From Sporomusa malonica (GTDB taxonomy: Bacteria > Bacillota > Negativicutes > Sporomusales > Sporomusaceae): a stretch of DNA of 64,000 nucleotides. The DNA is taken from assembly GCF_041428715.1 (NCBI RefSeq), contig NZ_CP155572.1; one strand, 5' to 3'. The translations under genes were made by a program, and so were the position numbers. The stretch's first letter is position 1; the number at the start of each line of letters is the position of its first letter. Under the pieces are notes generated by a model that had not been told where the DNA came from, did not search any database, and was given only the letters and a program-made list of their open reading frames with translations. Of the stretch, positions 14,961 through 22,503 are shown piece by piece.

Positions 14961-15551
14961 ATGGATCGAGCACAAGAAGCAAAAGTAATACGCGAAGAAT
15001 GGTTTGCAGACCATATAGCATCATTGGCACAGCATGGTGATTTGCAAGCATTGAACTGGAAACGTCCAAGTTCAATAATGTATGCTTGCCGATATATCTT
15101 TGATGGTTCAAAAATGTACATATCTGGTGATATTGGAACGGCTGTATTTGCGCTTACTTGGAAGGCTAATGTTCATTCCTTCAACGACACTTGCAGAAGT
15201 TACTTTCACTCAAAATTAAGCGCCCACCGTGGAGAAAAGTATTCTTTCTGCTCGGAAGCTGCCGTTAAACGATTGCGCGAATGGGTTAAAGACTTGAAGG
15301 GTGATGGTCGAAAATATGACCATTTAAAAATGCAAGGACTATTCGAAGAGGCGCGACAATGTTCAAGTAAATCTGAATGGGATTATATTCTAAATAATCA
15401 TGATGACTTTATCAGCGAGTTAGACCAGGACTATAACGAATGGGCAAGGTCGGCTGGCAATGTAATCCCAATTGAGGTACATGCTTATCTTATTGGGTTA
15501 CAGATGGCCTCGGAGCAGTTGAAAAATCATGATGAAAGGGTGGCGGGGTAG
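14961..15551 (+). CDS. Hypothetical 196-aa phage protein
   Basis: A 196-residue soluble protein, helical and aromatic-rich, without a motif I can name. Distinct blocks are NWKRPSSIMYACRYIFDG and EWDYILNNHDDFISELDQDY. It is the largest unknown in this stretch and abuts its neighbours on both sides. It may act in DNA metabolism by context, but nothing in the sequence shows this. Confidence 0.6.
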   Translation: MDRAQEAKVIREEWFADHIASLAQHGDLQALNWKRPSSIMYACRYIFDGSKMYISGDIGTAVFALTWKANVHSFNDTCRSYFHSKLSAHRGEKYSFCSEAAVKRLREWVKDLKGDGRKYDHLKMQGLFEEARQCSSKSEWDYILNNHDDFISELDQDYNEWARSAGNVIPIEVHAYLIGLQMASEQLKNHDERVAG

Positions 15552-15950
15552 GTGAGTCCTTTTAAAACAGCGTTAATTAATCGGGCTATACAGCAAGAAA
15601 GCGATAAATATCCTGTTACTTTACAACGAGTGCCGAAAGAAACTTGGCCAATAAATAGGCCGAGAGGTTTAAAAGAGGTTTGGCGGTCACGAAACTTTTT
15701 GGTGCTGGTTTATGATGCTAATGCCGGAATTGAACGGTTAAGTGTGCAGCTTACTCAACTTATCCATGATGATAGATGGCAAGATGGTATTACCTGGGAT
15801 GAATTACAACAACTAAAGCATGAGTGCGGGCGGGGCGATAAGTTTGCAGTAGAAATTTATCCGGCAGATAGTGATTTGGTAAACGTAGCAAACATGCGGC
15901 ATTTATGGATATTGCCTGAACCGCCAGAGTATGCATGGAGGTCGGTGTAA
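15552..15950 (+). CDS. DUF7694-like phage protein
   Basis: The blocks VWRSRNFLVLVYD, GIERLSVQLTQL, WQDGITWDELQQLKHECG and VEIYPADSDLVNVANMRHLW match a conserved phage protein often labelled DUF7694. The family is small, soluble and of unknown function, found among nin-like accessory genes. GTG start; 132 residues. The family assignment rests on memory of the conserved blocks. Confidence 0.6.
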   Translation: MSPFKTALINRAIQQESDKYPVTLQRVPKETWPINRPRGLKEVWRSRNFLVLVYDANAGIERLSVQLTQLIHDDRWQDGITWDELQQLKHECGRGDKFAVEIYPADSDLVNVANMRHLWILPEPPEYAWRSV

Positions 15951-15952
15951 CT

Positions 15953-16252
15953 ATGTTCGATATTTGCAATAAGCCAGAAGTAAGTGCCAATGATTACGAC
16001 TGCGAAGAGTGTCTGCGGTGCGATGATAGCGGCAAAGCTCATTGTTGCATGAATGATTGTGGAGACAACTTTTGTGAGAAAGCATGTGCAAAAGTCTGTA
16101 AGTTCAAAGAAATGGAACAATGGGACTCTGAGAAGTTGTTTGAAAGTCTGCAAAACTGGATCCTTTCGCATAGTGAGTCGATGCCGTTTAGTTTTGATAT
16201 TTTGCAGAGTAGGTTTGTGCCAAGTAAGAAGGAGGTTGACATGAATGGCTAA
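15953..16252 (+). CDS. Cys-rich 99-aa protein
   Basis: The ATG at 15953 follows GGAGGTCGGTG. The first 50 residues carry twelve Cys (CEECLRC, CCMNDC, CEKACAKVC), enough for two or three zinc sites. The second half is acidic helix. It overlaps the next gene by 8 bp. Member of the small Cys-rich set; no function assigned. Confidence 0.55.
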   Translation: MFDICNKPEVSANDYDCEECLRCDDSGKAHCCMNDCGDNFCEKACAKVCKFKEMEQWDSEKLFESLQNWILSHSESMPFSFDILQSRFVPSKKEVDMNG

Positions 16253-16454
16253 GATCAAGATTTACAAAGTGTGCTCAGATAGCAATTGGTGCGCATTTAA
16301 GACCATAGATTCCGCTGTTGCTTTGATTGCCGCAGAAATAGAGGCTGAAGCCGAAGATATGAAGATAGGTGAAGAAACACGGGGTTATTACATTGCGGTT
16401 ACTGAAATGACTGAGGAAGAGTACGATAACCTTCCGGATTTTAATGGATTCTAA
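16245..16454 (+). CDS. Hypothetical 69-aa acidic protein
   Basis: Begins MAKIKIYKVCSDSNW and continues as an acidic helix (ALIAAEIEAEAEDM). Its AAGGAGG site lies inside the previous gene. 69 residues. Function unknown; DNA-mimicking would be speculation. Confidence 0.5.
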   Translation: MAKIKIYKVCSDSNWCAFKTIDSAVALIAAEIEAEAEDMKIGEETRGYYIAVTEMTEEEYDNLPDFNGF

Positions 16455-16459
16455 CCACC

Positions 16460-16846
16460 ATGATTTCACCTCAAAAAGAATGCGATTACTGCGAACAATA
16501 TAGCACCCATGGCGGTAAGTGCTATGGTAACCGGAAAAGCTACACAATTCCCTGTCTCGGATTTAAGAAGGATCCTCGCGGCCGTATTGAATTCGCTAGT
16601 GGCAGTCGGTTTAAAATCAAAATTAATGAGCCAATACCTGAACTGGGTAAGTGGTCAGATGATTATACTCTACAGGGCAAAGAAACTCCGATCAAAATTA
16701 CCAAGGTAACACCTTTAAAGTGGATAACAGAACGAATGATTGCTATTGAATGCCGCATTGAGTTTTATTATTACGACAATAGTGAGTATGGCGATCAGGG
16801 TGAAAAGCAGATGGCTCAAGTTATACCGATTAGGAGGGATATCTAG
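16460..16846 (+). CDS. Cys-motif protein with beta-rich C-terminus
   Basis: The first 32 residues hold CDYCEQYSTHGGKCYG and IPCLGF, the same C-x2-C-Y plus PC-x-G pattern as other small genes here. The remaining 95 residues are predicted strands (RFKIKINEP, KITKVTPLKWITE, ECRIEFYYY). It seems to be a zinc mini-domain fused to a separate small domain. Function unknown. Confidence 0.5.
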   Translation: MISPQKECDYCEQYSTHGGKCYGNRKSYTIPCLGFKKDPRGRIEFASGSRFKIKINEPIPELGKWSDDYTLQGKETPIKITKVTPLKWITERMIAIECRIEFYYYDNSEYGDQGEKQMAQVIPIRRDI

Positions 16847-16851
16847 ATTTT

Positions 16852-17124
16852 ATGGATATAAAAGAAAAATCTTTTATTGAACGGTCATATAACATTACAG
16901 CAAACAGAACTGTTGGAATGGCAAGAGTTAAATTTTTAAACAAGAAAGGCACATTTCGGAAAACGCCTCAGTGTGAGGCATGTAAATTTAAGGGCATGGC
17001 AGTTGTTGCTCTTGGCGGTTACCGAGAAATAACATGTGACCGGGATATGACTACTTGGCGCAGGTTAAGTGGTAGTACGGATAAATCTTGCAAATTTGCG
17101 CAGGTACAGGAGGAACAACTTTGA
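16852..17124 (+). CDS. Cys-motif 90-aa protein
   Basis: ATG at 16852 after AGGAGGGATAT. The N-terminal third is basic. Residues about 40-82 carry CEACKFKG, a single Cys and CKFAQ, the recurrent Cys4 layout of this region. It overlaps the next start by four bases. Function unknown. Confidence 0.5.
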   Translation: MDIKEKSFIERSYNITANRTVGMARVKFLNKKGTFRKTPQCEACKFKGMAVVALGGYREITCDRDMTTWRRLSGSTDKSCKFAQVQEEQL

Positions 17125-17228
17125 GCATGTGGGCCACGTGTATAACTTGCAAAAAGTGCGGCCATGAGTTTGAAACCACGAATTACCTCAGAAACAGTGT
17201 GTGTCCAAAGTGTGGGTATGAGAATTAG
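17121..17228 (+). CDS. Tiny zinc-ribbon protein
   Basis: The TTG at 17121 (AGGAGG eight bases upstream) or ATG at 17127 starts a 33-35-residue zinc ribbon with CKKCGHEFE and CPKCGYE knuckles, which is nearly the whole protein. Such single ribbons occur as accessory nucleic-acid-binding proteins, but no role can be assigned. Confidence 0.6.
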   Translation: MSMWATCITCKKCGHEFETTNYLRNSVCPKCGYEN

Positions 17229-17241
17229 GGAGGTACCAGCG

Positions 17242-17652
17242 GTGAGCGTGATTGATGATTATAATAGTTTGCTAAAATTGGGCATTAATGAGGTTTTACG
17301 CCTGGCTAAACTCGGCGCTGCAAGGCAGTGGGTGAGTGTGGGGACAGCACTGCCGGAGAACAAAGTTGGTAAATACGGAATTACTGAGCCCACTATTGTC
17401 CTATGTACGGATGGCAAAGAGTGGTATAAGGCGTACTATGTCAAAAATTACGAAATCAATATTGAGGATATGGGCTATGATGGCGATACTGACATTGATG
17501 AAAACGGTGAGGAATACTGGCCAGAAGGCTGGTATGAGTGTTCCAGTGAGAATGAGGATACTGACTGGGCTTTAGGTGCAAAGATAACCCACTGGCAGCC
17601 TCTACCACCGCTGCCGGAGGTTAACACACAGGAGGTAATTAACAATGAATAA
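17242..17652 (+). CDS. DUF551-domain phage protein
   Basis: From residue about 28 the sequence fits DUF551: WVSVGTALPENKV, VLCTDGKEWYKAYY, WPEGWYECSS and the closing THWQPLPPLPE. DUF551 is a common small phage domain of unknown function. GTG at 17242 chosen (GGGAGGT upstream). It overlaps the next gene by 8 bp. Confidence 0.75.
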   Translation: MSVIDDYNSLLKLGINEVLRLAKLGAARQWVSVGTALPENKVGKYGITEPTIVLCTDGKEWYKAYYVKNYEINIEDMGYDGDTDIDENGEEYWPEGWYECSSENEDTDWALGAKITHWQPLPPLPEVNTQEVINNE

Positions 17653-18052
17653 CGGCGATTGGACGTTTAATAACCATGAGGATGGCAATTGGTGCAATGA
17701 CCATTTTAGCACCAAAGAAGAGGCGATTGCTGCCGGCATAGAGTATGCAAAGGATGAAAGATGGGAACGGTTGTATGTTGGCCAAGTGCAGGAAATACCA
17801 GTAGACTCTCCAATTGATGCTGATTCGGTTATTGAAAAAGCCGCAGAAAAAATTGATGATGATTATGGTGGAGATCATGACACTGGAGATAGATTCATGA
17901 ACAGTTTAGAGTGCGGCGATAGTGAACGCTTGCAAGAGTTGCTTGACGAGGCGTTTTATAAATGGGTAGCGGAGCGCGAAATTAAATGCCCATGCTTGAC
18001 TATTGAGAAGTGCGAACGAGTACCGCTGCCGGGGACGGAGGGTGTGGAATGA
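17645..18052 (+). CDS. Hypothetical 135-aa acidic phage protein
   Basis: The start with SWT-like DWTFNNHEDGNWCNDHFSTK and EEAIAAGIEYAK recurs in small phage accessory proteins. The rest is acidic helix with a Cys triplet near the end (KCPCLTIEKC). 135 residues. It shares ATGA with the next gene. Function unknown. Confidence 0.55.
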   Translation: MNNGDWTFNNHEDGNWCNDHFSTKEEAIAAGIEYAKDERWERLYVGQVQEIPVDSPIDADSVIEKAAEKIDDDYGGDHDTGDRFMNSLECGDSERLQELLDEAFYKWVAEREIKCPCLTIEKCERVPLPGTEGVE

Positions 18053-18303
18053 AGAAAGTTCATTTGTGCTTATCTGTTCGTGGTGCTTTAAATCAGACAA
18101 AAGCCGAAATGAAACGAATGGCTCCAAGTATCACGGTAGATGGTAAACCGTTAAGAACAGCCGATGAAGTAAGGAATTTTCTCATGGATGAGTTAGCACA
18201 AGGGCATGAAATGTTACCATTTGGCGAGTGTGATAATTTTGACTGGAAAACGGGATGCAAAGGGCATGAGGTTTCAGAGACGGAGGCCGATCATGGCGTT
18301 TAA
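18049..18303 (+). CDS. Hypothetical 84-aa protein with paired Cys
   Basis: Begins in an ATGA overlap with its neighbour. 84 residues with a helix (VRNFLMDELAQGHEML) and a C-terminal CDNFDWKTGCKGH possible metal site. Function unknown. Confidence 0.5.
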   Translation: MKKVHLCLSVRGALNQTKAEMKRMAPSITVDGKPLRTADEVRNFLMDELAQGHEMLPFGECDNFDWKTGCKGHEVSETEADHGV

Positions 18304-18520
18304 AGGTTTGGTTAATATCGTAAAAAGAAAAAAGATTCTGCATTGTGGCATTAAACATAGTCTTGGCGGTGTTGTAAAGATTGCTAGTGCCTGCAACAAT
18401 ACCTGGACTATAGATGATGTGACATATGAAGCTGATTATTCGGAAGTAACATGCAAACGGTGCATTAGGATTTTGGAACAAGCCGATGAAGATGGGAAGG
18501 TGAATCGGTGTGGACGCTAA
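18293..18520 (+). CDS. Small zinc-finger-like protein
   Basis: ATG at 18293, GGAGG nine bases upstream, overlapping the previous 3' end. The 75-residue product has His/Cys pairs (HCGIKHS and later CKRCIRILE) typical of a small treble-clef or zinc-ribbon protein of the type that opens on LHCG. Function unknown. Confidence 0.5.
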   Translation: MAFKGLVNIVKRKKILHCGIKHSLGGVVKIASACNNTWTIDDVTYEADYSEVTCKRCIRILEQADEDGKVNRCGR

Positions 18521-18824
18521 ACTTACACCGGAGCAGTCGATAGAGATATTGCGGGATAACACAATTGATTTTTCCCCGAGGTTGCCAGGTATTAAGCCGA
18601 TATCGATACAACGGGCAAACGAAATTGCTTCCCTGCTCGAATCCCAGTCCCAGGAGGCGGAGTTAGGGAGGGCTGCAGAAAAAGGATACTGTGAAATAAT
18701 ACCTTTTGCACCGTGCAAGGGCAACATTAATTCTAAAGAATGTCACGAAGTCGCTGAAGGGACTCGCGGTTGTGTATTGCAATACTACTGCCGTGAGCTT
18801 GCAGCAAGGGCGGGGCATAGATGA
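18510..18824 (+). CDS. Hypothetical 104-aa protein
   Basis: GTG at 18510. The first 60 residues are helical (EQSIEILRDNTIDF, then RANEIASLLESQSQEAELG) and the last 40 carry four Cys. The 3' end holds GGGCGGGGC before the stop, which overlaps the next ATG. Function unknown. Confidence 0.5.
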   Translation: MDAKLTPEQSIEILRDNTIDFSPRLPGIKPISIQRANEIASLLESQSQEAELGRAAEKGYCEIIPFAPCKGNINSKECHEVAEGTRGCVLQYYCRELAARAGHR

Positions 18825-19015
18825 AAACTATAGAAAACTGCCGTGTAATCAGACGTGGTAAATGGTTAATGATTGGAACTCCTAAAGTCGAACTGCCAGA
18901 TAAATGCGAAGGATATTGCACTCAAGAAAGCGACTAACCTTTCTCCAAGTGCCAGCGGTGCAAATATCTGCAGAACTGGGAGAGCTCCGAGAGGGGCGGG
19001 GAAAGTAATGTCTAA
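18821..19015 (+). pseudogene. Zinc-finger gene interrupted by an in-frame TAA
   Basis: The ATG at 18821 gives 38 residues up to a TAA at 18935-18937. The same frame then continues to 19015. Before the stop there is CEGYC, and after it SKCQRCKYLQNWESS, so reading through would complete a Cys4 zinc finger of the type repeated in this region. The simplest reading is a nonsense mutation in a small zinc-finger gene; a functional 38-residue product is the alternative. Confidence 0.5.
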
Positions 19016-19199
19016 TAATCGCGGCAGAAAAGGACAGCCAAGATGTAGTAATTGCGCTGAATATCTATCAGCGGTCAAAGTAAGTTACTACAGGCGTGGA
19101 AAATGTCAATTACGAGCTGACCGAGGGCAGTACAGTGCTGTATGTCATTCTACGGCGGCATGTTCAGAATGGAGAAAGAAGGAGGAGGGGGATAAGTGA
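19008..19199 (+). CDS. Cys-rich 63-aa protein
   Basis: ATG at 19008 after GGGGCGGGGAAAG. The 63 residues hold CSNCAEYLSA, then single Cys residues and CSEW, matching the region's C-x2-C-x2-Y layout ending in a Trp. The protein is basic. It overlaps the next start by four bases. Function unknown. Confidence 0.55.
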   Translation: MSNNRGRKGQPRCSNCAEYLSAVKVSYYRRGKCQLRADRGQYSAVCHSTAACSEWRKKEEGDK

Positions 19200-19471
19200 T
19201 TGATTTAAGCAGGTTTGAAATCATAGAAGCCCTTGGAAAAACCGATACAGTGCAATCAGGATCAAAGGTTAAATACACCGGCGCTAGTGATGAGCAAGTA
19301 AGATGGGGCGGCAACGATGATCCGCGTGGATTGCTTACAGAGGGAGAAACTTACGAAATTGAATTAATTGAACCTCATACATGGCATACGAAATATTACC
19401 TTAAGGAGTTTCCGGGTAAGAAATTCAATTCTGTGAGCTTTATGCCAAAGGAGGATGGCAATAATGAGTAA
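19196..19471 (+). CDS. Hypothetical 91-aa protein, SH3-like
   Basis: GTG start with GGAGGGGG upstream. The strand-rich pattern (GSKVKYTGAS, LLTEGETYEIELIE, YYLKEFPGKKFNSVSF) suggests a small SH3-like barrel, as in many accessory phage proteins. 91 residues. Function unknown. Confidence 0.5.
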   Translation: MIDLSRFEIIEALGKTDTVQSGSKVKYTGASDEQVRWGGNDDPRGLLTEGETYEIELIEPHTWHTKYYLKEFPGKKFNSVSFMPKEDGNNE

Positions 19472-19922
19472 CTTCGCCAAACAACTTGCCCGACTGCGTG
19501 AAGCGGCAAACAACCGGCGGAGAGGCATACAACAAGATACAGCCTATGTAGACAGACGGGACTTGCAGGAATTAATTTACCATTTTGACAGAATTGACGC
19601 CGAAATAAGGGCGTTGTTACCTAAAAACAGATCAGAAGCAATATTGCTGATTGCCCAAGAGCGGAAACGTCAGATAGAACAAGAAGGATGGACACCGGAG
19701 CATGATCAGCAACATACAGCTGGAGAATTAGCGCTTGCTGCCATGATGTATACTTACCCATCGCAATATGGACGCGATGAAGAAACGGTTAAAAATGTAT
19801 GGCCTTGGCAACGTGAACTATGGAAGCCGTCACCAGATAATCGCATTAAAGAACTAACTAAAGCCGGTGCGCTTATAGCGGCTGAAATCGACAGGCTGCA
19901 GCGGAAGGGGGCTGGGGAGTAA
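19464..19922 (+). CDS. Conserved phage protein, 152 aa
   Basis: From residue about 62 the sequence ERKRQIEQEGWTPEHDQQH, then GELALAAMMY, WPW, WKP and KAGALIAAEIDRLQR is a block conserved in many phages of Gram-negative and Gram-positive hosts; its function is unknown. The N-terminal 55 residues are a helical addition. ATG at 19464 after AGGAGG. Confidence 0.65.
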   Translation: MSNFAKQLARLREAANNRRRGIQQDTAYVDRRDLQELIYHFDRIDAEIRALLPKNRSEAILLIAQERKRQIEQEGWTPEHDQQHTAGELALAAMMYTYPSQYGRDEETVKNVWPWQRELWKPSPDNRIKELTKAGALIAAEIDRLQRKGAGE

Positions 19923-20219
19923 GTGCTTAATGCTCGAGAATACCTAGATAAGATAAATCAAATTTGCAAGGATAATGAACCTAAAGGGTGCAGTGAATGT
20001 GCACTATCTAAATTTGGATGCGGTATTCCTAAAGAAGATGATGATTTTGATAAAGTAATTGCGTTTGTTGAGCGTTATGAAGAAAACCGTTATCCATTCG
20101 GCTATTGCCTGAAATGCAAATATGAATTTAATTCAGAGCTAATCAATGAATATGAAATTAAATATTGCCTGAAATGCGGTGAAAAATTGGATGCAAAGGA
20201 GGCTGGCGCGGATGCCTAA
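19923..20219 (+). CDS. Cys-rich protein with terminal zinc ribbon
   Basis: 98 residues. The N-terminal half has CKDNEPKGCSECALSKFGC, a pattern seen in phage proteins with a Cys cluster after a short helix. The C-terminal half is a clear zinc ribbon (GYCLKCKYEF and YCLKCGEKL). Function unknown. Confidence 0.55.
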   Translation: MLNAREYLDKINQICKDNEPKGCSECALSKFGCGIPKEDDDFDKVIAFVERYEENRYPFGYCLKCKYEFNSELINEYEIKYCLKCGEKLDAKEAGADA

Positions 20220-20397
20220 ATGCGTTGACCATCACAAATGCGAAGAAATGCCTCAGTCTGACTCCTGGGAGATATACAGGGTAGAAAACGAGAATGAAGG
20301 AAGGTTTGTGTTTCGGATTGGCAACCTTATTGCTATCCTTATCGATTATTGTCCGTATTGCGGTGAGCGGTTAGAAGGAGTGAGCGCGGGTGAGTGA
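20212..20397 (+). CDS. Small zinc-ribbon protein
   Basis: 61 residues starting CVDHHKCEEMP and ending YCPYCGERLEG, the typical end of a phage zinc ribbon. ATG at 20212, AGGAGG upstream inside the previous gene. The 20390 gene overlaps its end. Function unknown. Confidence 0.55.
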   Translation: MPKCVDHHKCEEMPQSDSWEIYRVENENEGRFVFRIGNLIAILIDYCPYCGERLEGVSAGE

Positions 20398-20881
20398 GTG
20401 TAAGCATAAATTTGACCCTCTTCAAAATGGATGGTGGCAATGCATTAAGTGCGAAAAAAAGCTGCTACCGATGGGTGTAATTGATTATTATGCCGAGCGA
20501 ATTGCCAATACCGTGCAAGACCGCGACAGCCTTCAGGCGCAAATCAGAGTGTTGTGCGGGATACTGAATAGATTGGTTAAATCACTTAGCCCGATTGAAA
20601 AACATGCAAAATCCTCTATGGATGCGTGCAGATGCAATGGAAGTCATCAAGAATTTATTCGTGAAGATAGGGAAGATTGGCAAGTATATCAAAAAGCAAA
20701 AGAGATCGCAAATCAATCCGCAAGTAATGCCCTCTCCACCACGCCAGATGCCGGGGAGCGGGTGCGGTTATTAATTAAAGCACTCACGGATATATCCGAA
20801 GAAAGCGACGATCTAGGGGCCAGAGAGTGCGCCAGTAAGGCGCTGGACAAGTACCGGGGAGGTGCCACCGATGCCGACTGA
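20390..20881 (+). CDS. Hypothetical 163-aa protein with N-terminal zinc motif
   Basis: The start CKHKFDPLQNGWWQCIKCEK is a one-knuckle zinc motif. The following 140 residues are helical, with a coiled-coil-like stretch (RDSLQAQIRVLCGILNRLV). The C-terminus resembles other small phage proteins that end in ALDKYRG. GTG start. Function unknown. Confidence 0.55.
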   Translation: MSECKHKFDPLQNGWWQCIKCEKKLLPMGVIDYYAERIANTVQDRDSLQAQIRVLCGILNRLVKSLSPIEKHAKSSMDACRCNGSHQEFIREDREDWQVYQKAKEIANQSASNALSTTPDAGERVRLLIKALTDISEESDDLGARECASKALDKYRGGATDAD

Positions 20882-21014
20882 GCAAAAATGCGGTAATTGC
20901 CAGCATTACGGTATCGACACAGAAGAATGCGCTTTGTCTGAAGAATGGGTATTGCCTACCTCGTGGTGCTTACAACATCGTATGGACTGGGACAAGGAGC
21001 GGGGAGGTAAGTAA
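20871..21014 (+). CDS. Cys-motif 47-aa protein
   Basis: A 47-residue gene with CGNCQHYGIDTEEC and WCLQH, the recurrent C-x2-C-x2-Y zinc mini-domain of this prophage in its most compact form. ATG after GGGGAGGTG. Function unknown. Confidence 0.5.
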   Translation: MPTEQKCGNCQHYGIDTEECALSEEWVLPTSWCLQHRMDWDKERGGK

Positions 21015-21016
21015 AT

Positions 21017-21187
21017 ATGATGGGGTGTAAATGTGCAATAGCGTACGATCCTGACACTAATCGGTACCAATGCTCTGTTTCTGGTGATGACTGTATGTAT
21101 CTGATACCTAATTCCAGACGGTGTGCCGAAGATTACGGAGAAGGGCCGGACGCTGATCTGCTTGGAGATGGGGAGGACAAGCCATGA
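21017..21187 (+). CDS. Cys-motif 56-aa acidic protein
   Basis: 56 residues with CKCAIAYDP, CSVSGDDCMY and RRC, then an acidic tail. Starts two bases after the previous stop and shares ATGA with the ASCH gene. Function unknown. Confidence 0.5.
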   Translation: MMGCKCAIAYDPDTNRYQCSVSGDDCMYLIPNSRRCAEDYGEGPDADLLGDGEDKP

Positions 21188-21669
21188 AAGCCATAACAAT
21201 CCTGCAGCCGTGGGCAAGCCTAATTGCCTGCGGCGTTAAGCAGATAGAGACACGGGGATGGGCGACTAAGTATAGGGGCGAGATTGCGATTCATGCGGGG
21301 GTAGGTAAACAATTTATGCAATTGGCAAAAGCTGAGCCCCTGTCCTCCGCGCTGAAAGCAAATGGATTTAAATATCTATCGTACATTGATATTGACAAAA
21401 AGAAATATTTCTTGCCTTTTGGCGCTATGATTGCCATAGCTGAGATAGTTGACTGCGCTAAGATGGTTGGTTGCACACTTGATAATGTTAATAATGGTCA
21501 TAAGCTAATCAGCGTAACGCTTGAAAACGGTCATGTTGTCAGTGGTAACGAACTTGAATTTGGCGATTATACTCTCGGCCGCTACGCCTGGATACTAGCC
21601 AACGTGCGCCGAATCGAGCCGATACCAGCTAAGGGCATGCAGCGTATTTGGGAGTGGAATGGACCATGA
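21184..21669 (+). CDS. ASCH-domain protein
   Basis: The start KAITILQPWASLIACGVKQI then ETRGWATKYRGEIAIHAG is a classic ASCH domain, a PUA-like RNA-binding fold. The end, YAWILANVRRIEPIPAKG, closes the barrel. Family members bind RNA or modified nucleotides, and some act as RNases or amidohydrolases; the role here is unknown. 161 residues, full length. It shares ATGA with the upstream and downstream genes. Confidence 0.85.
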   Translation: MKAITILQPWASLIACGVKQIETRGWATKYRGEIAIHAGVGKQFMQLAKAEPLSSALKANGFKYLSYIDIDKKKYFLPFGAMIAIAEIVDCAKMVGCTLDNVNNGHKLISVTLENGHVVSGNELEFGDYTLGRYAWILANVRRIEPIPAKGMQRIWEWNGP

Positions 21670-21833
21670 ACATCCTGCCGATCAATAAAGAATCTAAACG
21701 TCGGCAGAAATGGGCTGAGAAACAGAGGAGGGACAAAGGTGGAAGCGCTAATAATTGTCCTTGTAGTAATGGTATTTGGGCTAATGGCGCTATCGGGATG
21801 GCTGCTGGATCAGTTAAAGCAGCAAAAAGGTAA
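21666..21833 (+). CDS. Hypothetical basic 55-aa protein
   Basis: Starts in an ATGA overlap with the ASCH stop. The first 27 residues are basic helix (KESKRRQKWAEKQRRDKG). The rest, which overlaps another frame with a better ribosome site, is low in information. It may serve mainly to couple translation to the following membrane micro-protein. Confidence 0.35.
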   Translation: MNILPINKESKRRQKWAEKQRRDKGGSANNCPCSNGIWANGAIGMAAGSVKAAKR

Positions 21834-21840
21834 TAGATAA
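21739..21840 (+). CDS. 33-aa membrane micro-protein in an overlapping frame
   Basis: The GTG at 21739 follows an excellent GAGGAGGGACAAAG. The 33 codons encode a single membrane span (ALIIVLVVMVFGLMALSGWL) with a basic tail. It overlaps the 21666 frame almost entirely. Small single-span phage proteins can block superinfection or modulate lysis, but no function is shown here. Confidence 0.55.
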   Translation: MEALIIVLVVMVFGLMALSGWLLDQLKQQKGNR

Positions 21841-21872
21841 AGGGCAGCTAGTCTGTCATAAGGGGTGAGGGT

Positions 21873-22439
21873 ATGGAATTGTATTGGGTGTTAATACTTT
21901 GTAGTGTAGCAGCTGGGGTGGGACTACTAACTGGTTGCGTGTGCAGGGTAGCCGGTAAAACAGATCAGCGGGAGGAGTTAAAAGAAAAGCAAATACCTAA
22001 AGATATTAAAGTTAATGTAACAGTTGCCACGGATCAATTTAATAAGGCGATAAAAGACGTAATAGAAGCTATCGGACGTTTGTACATGCAGATGCCTAAA
22101 AAGAAAAAGAAGTTTCGGTGGGTTAACTATTATAAAGCGAAAGCTATGAGTTTAACGGGGGAGGGGAACCATTTGAAGAAATCTAGCGAGTGTCAATGCT
22201 TAACCTGTGCTAACAGTGATAAGAACGAAGTAACCAGGAGTTGCTCAAAAGGCTTGCAGTTTTGTTCCTATGCAGCTTGCGCTAGTTGTAGATGGATATT
22301 CGCCAACTGCCGTAGCTATGATGAGTATACCAGCTGCCAAAGGTTTATACCCAAAACCAGCAAGTCAAGGCGAACATGTGGAGAATGTGGATACTCAGAC
22401 AGTAGTGCTAAATGCCGGATAGGTAAAAAAGCGGGGTAA
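21873..22439 (+). CDS. Membrane-anchored Cys-rich protein (possibly two products)
   Basis: The N-terminus is a membrane anchor (LYWVLILCSVAAGVGLLTGC). Then comes a polar linker, KKKKK at about residue 76-80, and a Cys-rich C-terminal half with about fourteen Cys arranged as repeated C-x2-C-style units (CQCLTCANS, CSYAACASCRW, CGECGYS). An internal in-frame TTG at 22173 follows GGGGGAGGGG and could start a separate Cys-rich protein of about 88 residues. Two originally separate genes may be fused here. Function unknown. Confidence 0.55.
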   Translation: MELYWVLILCSVAAGVGLLTGCVCRVAGKTDQREELKEKQIPKDIKVNVTVATDQFNKAIKDVIEAIGRLYMQMPKKKKKFRWVNYYKAKAMSLTGEGNHLKKSSECQCLTCANSDKNEVTRSCSKGLQFCSYAACASCRWIFANCRSYDEYTSCQRFIPKTSKSRRTCGECGYSDSSAKCRIGKKAG

Positions 22440-22446
22440 TTAGAAA

Positions 22447-22467
22447 GGGCGACAACTTTAGTCGCCC
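22447..22467 (+). terminator. Intrinsic terminator after the early block
   Basis: GGGCGAC and GTCGCCC form a perfect seven-pair stem with a seven-base loop, followed by TGTTT. It ends the long run of overlapping small genes just before the late regulator. Confidence 0.65.
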
Positions 22468-22503
22468 TGTTTCCATGTTTAATTATGGGGAGGGGTAAGG
22501 AGC

